Shown here piece by piece: positions 53,701 through 64,000 of a stretch of 64,000 nt of DNA (position 1 is the stretch's first letter; every line of letters starts with the position of its first letter). The stretch is taken from the NCBI GenBank assembly GCA_950106755.1, contig OX467083.1:28143029-28207028 (forward strand). Reading direction: 5' to 3'. Source of the DNA: Climacium dendroides. Its lineage: Eukaryota > Streptophyta > Bryopsida > Hypnales > Climaciaceae. The position numbers and the translations under genes are program-made. The notes under the pieces are model-generated. The model was not told the DNA's origin, did not search any database, and saw only the letters and a list, made by a program, of their open reading frames with translations.

Positions 53701-55231
53701 AAGAATTCTAGGTCAAAGCAACAGAAACAAAAACGACAATCTCCACTTCAATTTGTGCTAAAAACCACCGAGGAAAGCGTCACTTTTTCAAAACAGCTGC
53801 TCAACCGGTTTCCTTTGAACGCAGAATCTCTCGGAAGAGGATCCCATGTTGAAACATTTTGCGTGATGGTCAATAACAATGAAATCCCCTAACTACCTGA
53901 AAAGGGGTGGTTACATCGATATTCACGCGTTGCGCATGAGCTGAACAAATCGGACACAAATTGGGCACAAATTGCATCCTCACACAATCCAAATGATACA
54001 ATCAAGAAGAAAGCGACGTGCAATCTCAGTCCCTGCTTCTATTCTGTCATGAAAGATTTAATAACCCGACAGGAGCCGAAAAGGATTAAATCCGAGAGAA
54101 CCGCGACATGGTGGACGCATTTGATCGCCGCGTTGTCACTCGTTGCCCTGACAATTTGATCTCTGCCGAGTCTAGAATCCATCGTCACGAAGGCACCATT
54201 CCTATTGGGTAACGAGACCTAGCCTACTTGGGAGGCCTAAACCCTAGAAAGGAAGAAATTCCCAAAAGGACGGTAAACCCAAGATTCCAAGAGTTGTTGC
54301 ACAATGCATTAGACTTCAGCCAATTCGAGACGAAGTTGCAGAGTTTTCAAGATTCCATCTGAACTGAGGTACTGTAGTGTGCAAGTCCAACGAGTGAAAC
54401 GGCCGACATGAACATTAAAGATTTGCAAGTATGTACGTGTATTGTTGCAGTTTTGCCAAGCATTTCTGAATCCCTAAATGGTTTTGGTTCTTGGTTTTGG
54501 TCGGAAGACACAATTTGAAGATCTACAGGACATCACCATTGGATGATTCCAATACCATAGAATTTGTAATTGCACTCCTTATGGCGTTGCATTGGTGAAG
54601 ATTGTCTAAAGGTTGTGTTTCTAGAGTTATTATTGTTCACCGCGCGCTCTATTGGTAATGTGTTCATCCATGATTGCTTGGTCTACAGAAAATGTTGTAT
54701 GAATTCCAATGTGCTCAATCCGTTCGGTTGTTGGGCTTCACTCATGTTTGTAGGTTTAGTTCTTCACAGGTTAAGACGAACGCTTCTCATCTAACTAATC
54801 TATTTGTAACCACCAAGTTGTTTGCACCGTCCATGGCATGCGCTATGGCGTTCAATTCAGAATCATGGCTGCTTCCGCATCATCCGAAATGTGCGATGTG
54901 TGTTTTCGTTTGCACATTCTGCATGTTTTCAAATCACAAGATTCGGTCTCCTTTTGCATCATTTTGCTCATTTGGTGCATGAGTTTTGTTCAATTTGCGG
55001 GACTGTTCTGAATAGATCTCCAAGGCGCACACTCTGGAATGCTGTAGACGCCGTCGCAGGGCTGAGTAGATTGCCCTTCCGAAATTGACAAGATCATTTG
55101 AATTTGTTCCTTGTAGGTCATTACGTTCACGTCTCGGAGACAAGAGACTTGCGCATGGGATTTCAACCTAATGTTGGATACTATGTTATCCCCACGTTGA
55201 GCTCTCCGAATGATGTAGTGGCCATTCAGCC
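53701..55231. other. Divergent intergenic region
   Basis: This lies between the plastid-protein gene (leftward) and the ABCG gene (rightward), and should hold both promoters and leaders. No TATA box stood out. Frames of 74-102 aa at 54570-55088 show no domain. An ATG at 54408 followed by a GTATGT donor-like site was considered and not called. Confidence 0.5.
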
Positions 55232-58200
55232 ATGGCTGCCGTCAACCTCGTCCATGAAGTAAGTTGCAGTCCCAGAGCTATCTTTTTTTTCCCTTTCCTT
55301 TATCTTTGCTTTGCCTGTGCTTTGTCAACGCTTGTTTGATATGCGATGAGACCGAGCTGGCAATGCTCACAGTAATTGATCGTGTCCACTTATGTAGGGT
55401 TTGCAGGAGCCCTTGGGAGAGGATAATGTTGTGCAGGAAACAGGTGGAAGCTGGAAACGAAGTAGCCCTCTGTCGGAATGGGATCCGTCTGGAAGATCGA
55501 ATTCCATTGCAAATGTCTCTCGTCAACCTACCCTAATTCCAAATCTAAGCCGAAGAGCCACATCTGAGCCTGACAAGGCAAAGACGAAAGGGGAGCAAAT
55601 CAAGGCTGCCGAGGTGGTTTACTACACAGCGAGGCTCAAAGAGTATTACGACCGGTCGGATAATGACGTCGCGTCTTCGGTAGCATCTGGACAGAAGCGG
55701 AAGTACCTCGACCAGCTTAAAGGCCAACTGAAACTCGGCGAGAAAGAACAACCCAAGGCGGTTGTCCCTTATGATCCAACGGGGATCAAAAAGAAGCTAA
55801 AGTCACTGGGAAAGGAAGACTTGATGGAGCTCGTCGTCAACATGGCCAAGAAGCTGGAGGAGGCTGGAAAGTCGGCTGAATTCCAAAGACTACTTGACGT
55901 TGTGAGTGCAAGGAACCCCTGAAGTGTAAGTTTTAAATAATAGGGTGATCTATGTGTTTTGAATCGACTTTCATGTGTTCAATGCTCTATGTAAGTGAAT
56001 TCAAAGCACATAGATCCATGTATCACATGAGCAGCGCGAAGTGGCAGTCTGAAGTCAATCCCGTTCCATTCAAAGATCAGTTGCCATAAACATTTAACCA
56101 AGTCATGCTGGTAACACTTGCTAATGAGTCCAACCCATTGCATGAATACATGAGTTGTTGTTGGTAGTAAGGATCAATGTAGGAGACGGTCTCTGACAGT
56201 ATTAGTATCCTCTACCTTCATTGATTTTTATCACATGCTCTGAGTTTGATCATGTATGTTTTGTATCCGTATGCTTTCGGTACCTTCATGTTTAGAGGGT
56301 TGGCCGTATAATTATCATTGAAAGGTTCTGAAACAACCATTTGTTTGATGTGGTAGGCTTTGTCTGCTCCCGCTGCTAAGCCAACAGTTGGACGTGACTT
56401 AACGGGCATTGATAGGCTTTTGGAAGATGGCCTCCTTGCATTCTTGGTCAAAATTCGCCAGCATTTGCCCAGGTTCCCACCCCAGGTAGTTAACTTGCCT
56501 GATCGTCATTGTCTGCTTGGGATTTCTCTCGAGTACATGGCATCATTTAAGCCATTCAGAGAAAGTGATGTACACTTCACTTTTGTATTGACCTCCTTGG
56601 TGTTTCTGACCTCTGTTAAATTTATTGATTTGATTCGGTACAGAACTAGGACAAGCTCTGGGCATTATAGCTTCTAACCCTTGTCAACAGAGTTCTCATA
56701 GTCCGGTCGTGACCCTCATCTGCAGTTGCAATGCAGGTAGTAAAATTCAAAGGAGTGACTTATGGTGCGGAACTAAGGGGTGCAAAACACGGATTTGAAA
56801 CTGTTGGATCTATGGTGTTGAAGTGCTTGTTCGCCTGCTGTGCTGAAAGGCTAGGAATGCAACAGTTTAAGGTCCTCGACAACTGCTCGGGGTACTTGAT
56901 GCCAGGAACATTGACACTTGTCTGTGGACCTCCAGGCTGCGGTAAGACCTCTGACTTCTCTGTGGGCCATATATGATATTAGTGCGCACGTCATGTCCTT
57001 GAGTCTCTAGCTGTATTAGAGAATGATGGAATATCGTAGTCTATAAGGAAGAAATGGATTGTCATTAAGCCCTATTTTATATTTTAAATTTGAAACAATA
57101 GGCGGTCGTTAGTTAATGAATAATGGAAAATGGTATACTTAATCCCTAGAAACCCAAATTGGAGCTCATGCTTTTTAGCAATTTTGAGTAGGGCATATGT
57201 GGACTATGGACTATTTTTGGTCTAAGTAATTTTCGTATTTCTAGGCCATCACATGCAGTATTCTTCGTTGATTCTGGTAATATAAAATTTGGTCCCAATT
57301 GATTATATTTTTCAGTATAATCAATCGAATTGGTCATTTCAAAGCGTGAATATTTGATCCTGTGAATTAAAAAAATTTTACCAGGAGCTGTGGAACCCTA
57401 TTGGAGGTATAGTCTATATAATTTCACTTGATACACTTGATCAATGCTCTTGGTGAGTGGGGTGGATTACAAATTCTTTCCATTTTCTGACAGAAGAGAG
57501 TTTCGCTTGCATTGAAGGTATGGACAGGGAAGAGCAGTTTACACAAAGCGTTAGGTGGAAGACTGTATTTGGATAAGACAACAACCCTGCAAGGATCAGT
57601 GACGTTCAACGGGAACCCTTTCGACAAGATCCAAGTGCGACGCCTTGCTGCCTTCATTGCACAAACGGACCGACATCTCCCTACACTTACTGTTAGAGAA
57701 ACCTGCGAGTTTGCTAACGCTTGTACAAGCCATTTTGCCAACAATCCAGAGTGGTTCAGGAAAAACGCTAAAAAGGTGGGCTGGTTTATGAAGATTATAT
57801 CTCCAATACTCATATATGCGTGATAGCTTGGCGTAGGCCTTTTGCAACTTTGGAATATTAATTTCTCTTAGCCATGGCATTCACAAATTCACAGATGGAG
57901 GCACTACAAGAAGAAATAGGGGGAGTGAATCTTCCTTTGGAATTAACTTTACATCTACTAGGCCTTCGAGGTGTTTTTGACACTATAGTCGGAAATGCAG
58001 CGGTTCGTGGAGTTAGTGGAGGGGAACGCCATCGAGTAACAACTGCAGAGATGGTCTCAGGCAAGACCACTTGCGCCTGAAATTTCAAATTATTGTTATA
58101 AGTCTTCTCCTGCTAGGGACAGATCAAATCTGTTTTGTGTTTCCTTCAATTTGTCTTACCCCTGATCAATTTAATTATTTACAAGCATGGTTTGTTATAC

Positions 58201-61200
58201 GTAAGCAGATCTGACGAGGTAACATTGTTCCGCTTTCATACTTGACTTAGATGCTACTACAAAAATTAGAGCATTACAACAGAGACCATTTATCCTATCG
58301 CATTTGAAATCATGGTTCTATCGTGCGATTGCGTTGCGCAGGAACATTTCTGGTTTTTCTTCTTGATGAAATCAGTACTGGACTCGATAGTTCTGCCACA
58401 TATGACATCGTTTCAGCTTTCCGCACGTTGGCCAGGATAAGGCGCTACACGTGCCTCTTCTCCCTTCTTCAACCGTCTCCAGAAGTCTTCAACCTTTTTG
58501 ACAGGTATTATGCATTCCCAGGTCAACATCCTCACATTTCAATTTCAAGGACAACGCAGCTTTATAGAACACGTCGTCTACACGTCTAAATGCATGGTTC
58601 ATTGTCGATATGTTTTCTGAATACAGTTTTCTGGAACTTGGGATTTTGAGTTAAATAGTTCTTCAGGTGTTCCACTTTCTATGCTGCTGCAATTTGAAGA
58701 AATTACTCTATATTTGAACATGATCCTGAAACTGTTCTCTAGTTTCTGTACTCTGCTCCATCCTGTGCAGGATAATTGTTATGCATGAAGGACGCATCAT
58801 ATATCAAGGACCACGTGACGATGTGCTGCTCTATTTCAAACAGCTTGGGTACTTAACTTCTTACTTTTGCAGAAAAAGTTGACTTTAGCTATCGGTATTT
58901 GCATGATGTGCCGGGAATGTGCTGGGAATTTCTGTTTTTCAGTGCATTTATGAAGGCAGTGTTGGAGAGATATCTGAAAATATCTGACTTGTATTCAGTC
59001 GCTGCATGCTAGGGTGACTACTTGAATGGAGAGACTATTATTGTACTTGTCAAGTCCACTCAATGTTTGGGGAAAGTGTGGCCGCATTTCATTGATTTTT
59101 GACACTGATAATTTACAGTACGTTTTGATATGCAGGTATGTGAAACCCAATCATGTAGATGTAGCAGATTTTCTTCAAGAGATTTCCACGGAAGAAGGTG
59201 CTGGGTACTTAATACGTGGCCAGAAACCCTTGACTATCGATGACTTCGTCAGTGCTTATATAGCCTCTGACATGTATAAAGACGTTGCCCGCATTCTTGA
59301 TGAACAGGAGGTAAATTTCTTTATCCATTTTTCAAGGTTCAGGCATGTCACAATGATCATCTTCTGCTACTTCTGAAGTCGAAGGTATTTTCTGAGAAGA
59401 GAGTCTTACACGCAAATTATTTGCGACAGGGGTCTATATTATTCATTTCTCTCATTTTGTAGGTTTTGTTGTATTGCTTTTATTCGTTCCAAAGACTTTA
59501 TGTTACCTTTCTACTAAGTAATAGTTTTATTTGCTCCCAAATGACCTAGATAGGATGCTGAAGAGTTGTGGGTGGAAGTCCCAAAGCCCTTGGGTTTAAA
59601 ATTTACGGATGGAGAGACAACAGGTACGTGTTATAGTTAGCTCTTTAACCGAGACTAGTTGTGCTTAGATTTTTTTAATAACTTCTTACAGCTTGCTCTG
59701 CGGCTCGACATAAATTGGAAAAGAATTCTTTTTGAGTTCTTGTGTCTATTAGGAAATCTGCCGCCAATTACGGTTCTAAACATCCTGGTCGCAGTACTGT
59801 ACAATTGGCTGAAATTACGTTAGAAACTGTCTTAAATGGTCTTACAATTGTCAGGGTTTAAGTCGGCTAGGTTTGGGTATTACGTTGTGGTTATACCGGT
59901 ATGACAGTCAGTTCACACTGTTGACAGAGCGATATCAGTCTCTTTCATTTGATAAGAGGTTCAAAATACTTACTACTTTTCCTGTGCACATTACCTTATG
60001 AATTTGGTCAGCCCCTCTCTGAAGCTGCCGGTCTTGTGTGCATATTGATCTAATTAGGAGGACATACAGCAGTGTTGGTCTCGGAATTGGAATCCACGGG
60101 AACAGCCTCACACATTGATATACAGCAGACCTCCCAAGTGCAGGCAGGAGACAAGATAACAGCTATCGGAATTAACCAAGAAAGTCTAGCGTACCTTGCT
60201 CTGCCAGGGACTCCAGCGTATGAAACATCGAATGCTGCAACCATTGTGGACAAAGTGCAGAGGGCTGAAGGCAACATCCGCTTACGGCTTGAGCGACCTC
60301 TTGAGCAGGTGAAACTTGGCTCTTAAAAACTTCTGTTTCCTGAGTCTACGTATTTTGGATCCCATCAAACACGAGAATTCAACGTGTTTGGCACCTTTAG
60401 ACCTGTCTTATTAAAATTGTGATTCTTCAATAGGTGCCTCCAGAAATTGCAAAGATCTTTCACCAGGAGTTTGTGCAAGACTGGTGGACGTCCACAAAGG
60501 TGGTCATGCGACGACAAGTTACTTTAGTACTCCGAAGTAGGAGCTTTTTGTATGCTCGTATGATACAGGTACATGTCAAACTATTTACGCTTTCCAAGAG
60601 CTTATAGATTTTGAAGTCTTAAAATTCGAAATTCATGATCAAGCTACTAAAGGAATGTACATAGTTGTGCCACTCCAATTAAGTGGTAATCGACCTGTAG
60701 TAGTTCCGCCGTTGTACATTATTCTCGAGGTGTACTGAGGAGATTCATCCACAATTACCACAGCTATTAAAGGTGTAGATCAGCTATATTGCTTTAAATC
60801 TTTGATTGATACCGATTTAATAAGTCTTCAATACTTTTATTTGTACTGGTGGCTTTACCTCTATTAATTGGATGTTAATATCACTAAAAGAAAACCCTCC
60901 AGAGACTTTCTAGAAAACTTAGTCGCTTTTCAATACAGCAACGCCATTTAAGCCAGTTTCTAATGTAAATGAGACTAGAGCACTTTTTCTAGAATACCTC
61001 TCGGAGATGGTATTTCCACTAGTGTTGCAATCGCCTTACAGTCGTAGCATGTGTCCGTATGTTCTAATAAGATTCCCTTGAACTACTTTATGTCATTTTA
61101 GGTTATCTTCTATGAGGGATGGTATGTGAGGTAAATAGAATAGAATAGAAGGTAATTGTAGGACACTTGAAGAAGTTCGAAGTCTAGTGTTCTAATTTTT

Positions 61201-64000
61201 TGGCACTAACATGTGCGAGCAATAGCTTGCGATTTTGGGAATATTTACAGGGACTTTGTTTTATCAAGTTCCCGACTCGAAACTTCGAGCGGATATGGAT
61301 CTCCGAAGGTCCCTGTCCTTCACTGCTGTCATGACTCTGTCGCTCAACACCATTTCGCAGATACCCATTCAACTGGACGAGCGAACAGTTATCCCCTCCA
61401 TCATTGCTCTTAGTGGTTGCAATTTCAAAAAGATGAGCCAGTAAAAAGAGCCAGTGATGACGTGCAATTTTTGGTTGCAATTGATCACATTCAAGACCCA
61501 GAGGATTAAATTTCTCTATACTAGTTGGCATCTCTGTATTTTGCATGTTTTTGACAGTGAATTATTTTCGGGTTCAGGTGTTTGAGAAGCAGTATGCAGC
61601 AAGGTTCTTCCGGCCTTATGCATATGTCCTTGCATGTACCTTAAGTCAAATCCCTTTGACACTTATAGAGGTAACAGAACTTTATACCATTCATGACAAT
61701 GAAACTGTTTAATTTGCAGTTGACATGTACAGAGTATGAAAAGAAACAAGTTCTAGACAAACTTCCAGAAATACTTTGGATGTCCATGACACTTGCCACT
61801 GATCTCTACAAAAATCCTGCCTTACAGTGCCCTCTAGTTTGAGTGGAAGGTTCTTTTAACTGTAATAAGAACGTTTTTATAGCAGTTCTTGTTTTATGTT
61901 GCTGCAGATGGTCATATATACACCTCTAATATATTGGTTAACTGGGCTGACATCATCGAACAATGGTGCTCATTATTTTCTGTATATTCTCGCTGTTTTT
62001 CTGTGTGCTATCTCATTTGCAATGATCACTAGACTCTTAGCTTCTTTTTGCAAGACAAAAGAGGCAGCTGGTGGTTTGGCAGGTTCATGGTCTAATCGCA
62101 AATAAAATAACATAACTATTAATGGTGACTTATTCAGAGTTTTTGAAAATTTGAATCAATGTGGCTTGAAATCAATATTTTGTGTTTAGTGATGATCATT
62201 GTGACCGGAATTCGGGGTTACATATGTAGTATATCAATCAATGTATATCAATCAATGGCCAGTGGTCTCAAAAGAAGGTTCACATTTTGCAGGCCTTTGT
62301 ATCATATTCTTTCTCCTCTTTTCGGGTTTTCTCATCGTCAAGAGCAAGGTTCCCAACTGGTGGATCTGGGTATACTACATCAGCCCTCTCCAATGGGCTA
62401 TCACAGCCATAGTTTGCAATGAGTTTCTCTCGGACAGATATAGCCAAGTAAGTTGAATCTTGAAACTATGATTTGTGAATTAATAATCTGTTGAAATCAA
62501 AAAAGAGACCAATTAGATTTGTTGTAGGTTGGCAAGATACTGCTTGTATGAGATTGCACCATGCACACAGTACTTGAGTTTTGTAGTCAGTTGTTAATCT
62601 TCATTTCAATACTTAGAGTTTGCAGCAAGCACATAACTTCGGTTGATACCACAATAAGCTTCTCCGTAAGAGTAAACTATTTCAGGAAGTTTTTGACATC
62701 AAAAGAGAAAATTCTTCCGCATTTAAATTCATATGGTCTTTTGATTCATATTTATCTTGCTCCTGTGTTTGATTAATTTGTGGTGCTAATCAAATGCAAA
62801 TCAGTGCCTGCTGTGGTTGATAGTCCTGCAGTGACTCTATCGACTATTGTCTTGGAAAGGACGATATGAATGTTGGACAGGCTTATTTGGATCTCTACAA
62901 CTTCCCAACTACTATTCTTCGTGGTTACTGGATTCCTGTGATTGTTCTGATCTGCTGCTATTGTTTCTTGACCGTATGCTGCTTTTACACAGTTGCATAT
63001 ATACGGCATGATGAGGTAATTAAGGCTCACTCTGACATGACTAACACGGATTCTGCAATAGTTCTTGTATGTAATCGATGATGTGGAGTTAATCCGATGA
63101 TCAATTTGAAGTCTCACACAGTTGCGTGAGGTGATGTATTATGTTTCTGAACATGGATGAACTAAGTTATCTTTTCTTGAAGCTAATAGATCAAATTGTA
63201 AATGAAACTGTGCTTAGAGGTGTTCAAAAAAACTGATTTTGGAATCTTCGTGATCTTCCCATTGTCGTGAGGGTGAGACCATAGCACTGATATGAAAACC
63301 CACAACCCCTCAGAAGTATTCTAAATAGCCCTGTCATGTTAAATACTGCCTATTGTAATACCATTCAACTCAAGGTAGTTTCTACCTCAACCCTGCCCAT
63401 TGTAACGCAGCTCCACAATGAGGTGCAGGAGCGACGTTTAGAGCGATAAATGTCCTTTCTCTTTTGATCCAATCTGAGCACGTGTGAATCCCATTTTCTT
63501 CATATATCGCTCAGAAAGTGCAGTTGTGAAACATGACAGGTGAAGTTGCCTTCGGTTGCACGATTGTTACGGAATCAGCCTGTAACCGCGAAATCTTCAG
63601 CAACAAAGCGAAGATATTTTCAATTTCCTAAAATTGGTTCTGACATGAAAGTCACAAAAGATGAAACTACTGTCATAAAATTTGAGCCAATGATTCTGTC
63701 TTTTCACCAGATAGTATACGAGGTATGAATGTTTTCATATGTTCCTTGTTGATATTCTGGTAATCTTAGCTACTTCTGTCATTTGATTGAATTGAAATTG
63801 ATAATTTCTGATAAAAACAAGATTTTGTTCTTTTAGGTGGTTATTTCAGGTATAAAAGAACCTCGAGTACTGCTTTCCAGTGTTTCCGGATTTGCCAAGC
63901 CCAAAACTATGACTGCGTTGATGGGCAGTAGTGGTGCTGGGAAAACAACTTTACTTGACGTTCTGGCTGGTCGCAAGACGACAGGCAGAATACTTGGTGA
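55232..64000 (+). CDS. Full-size ABCG (PDR-type) transporter with embedded PDZ-like domain, 3' truncated
   Basis: Exons: 55232-55258, 55398-55901, 56357-56485, 56737-56941, 57528-57775, 57895-58060, 58342-58504, 58771-58848, 59136-59310, 59554-59623, 60058-60308, 60434-60568, 61226-61387, 61578-61670, 61908-62082, 62293-62447, 62824-63015, 63540-63722, 63837->64000; phases agree throughout. The ATG sits in AGCCATGGCTGCC. Residues 1-180 are a Lys/Glu-rich extension. NBD1: Walker A GPPGCGKS (284-291, split by an intron), signature VSGGERHRV (411-419), Walker B LVFLLDE then [17 protein letters not shown]-like module follows (about 577-668). TMD1 spans about 700-976 ([40 protein letters not shown]). 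NBD2 starts with Walker [10 protein letters not shown] (1067-1075) and is cut by the window end. PDR proteins are plasma-membrane exporters of hormones, terpenoids or cuticle precursors; the substrate is unknown. The intron at 58061 uses a GC donor. Confidence 0.9.
57120..57370 (+). repeat. Dispersed intron repeat copy in ABCG intron
   Basis: It shows CCCAAATTGGAGCTCATG, GAGTAGGGCATATGTGG, a GGCCATCACATGCAGT segment, TTGATTCTGGTAATATAAAA and AATCGAATTGGTCAT. It lies in the 585-bp intron that splits the codons of the first Walker A motif. Confidence 0.65.

Noticed and set aside
54408..54982. A separate gene starting at ATG 54408 (MNIKDLQ) spliced to a segment near 54689
   Set aside because: There is a plausible donor and acceptor, but the downstream frame shows no domain and cannot be joined in phase to the next open exon. 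The ABCG start at 55232 explains the following exons better.
55118..55263. Open frame reading HYVHVSETRDLRMGFQPNVG as an upstream coding exon
   Set aside because: It leaves the wrong phase at the GTAAGT donor at 55259. The overlapping frame beginning at ATG 55232 gives the correct phase into the next exon, so this is taken as leader sequence.

Overview
The window looks like nuclear DNA of a land plant or close streptophyte relative. Genes have many short GT-AG introns, the protein families are plant families (NPR1-like BTB/ankyrin regulator, plant-type histone H3.3, SGR6/MROH HEAT protein, alliinase/tryptophan-aminotransferase-related enzyme, a predicted plastid membrane protein, a full-size ABCG/PDR transporter), and gene islands sit between long AT-rich, repeat-filled spacers. 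A non-flowering lineage such as a bryophyte is my best guess; the lineage cannot be fixed from the sequence alone.

Layout: 1-3281 is an AT-rich spacer with a fold-back repeat and a decayed TTAA-ended element. 3282-7534 (+) is a six-exon NPR1-like gene. 8431-10293 (+) is an intron-containing H3.3 gene with TATA box and 5'UTR intron. 10294-13181 is a spacer with inverted-repeat elements and a 34-bp minisatellite. 13182-27883 (+) is a 51-exon HEAT-repeat gene of the SGR6/MROH1 family (modelled at 1674 aa). 27884-44032 is a 16-kb repeat-dominated spacer. 44033-47131 (-) is a four-exon membrane-anchored alliinase/TAR-type PLP enzyme. 47132-51174 is a spacer. 51175-53700 (-) is a five-exon plastid-type membrane protein of unknown function. 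From 55232 (+) to the end runs the first 1,090 or so residues of an ABCG/PDR transporter, cut by the window edge.

I rebuilt exon structures by hand from reading-frame continuity, splice dinucleotides and remembered family alignments. The NPR1-like, H3.3, TAR, plastid-protein and HEAT-gene models each close to a whole number of codons (595, 136, 507, 299 and 1674 aa).

The genes do not form a pathway; neighbours look unrelated, as is usual in plant nuclear DNA. The most interesting points are: (1) a PDZ-like domain between the first ATPase domain and first membrane domain of the ABCG transporter; (2) an abundant family of TTAA-bounded, terminal-inverted-repeat miniature elements resembling piggyBac-type ends; (3) a repeat family sitting inside introns of four genes; (4) a tandem duplication that left a frameshifted copy of the end of NPR1-like exon 4 in the next intron; (5) five GC-AG introns.
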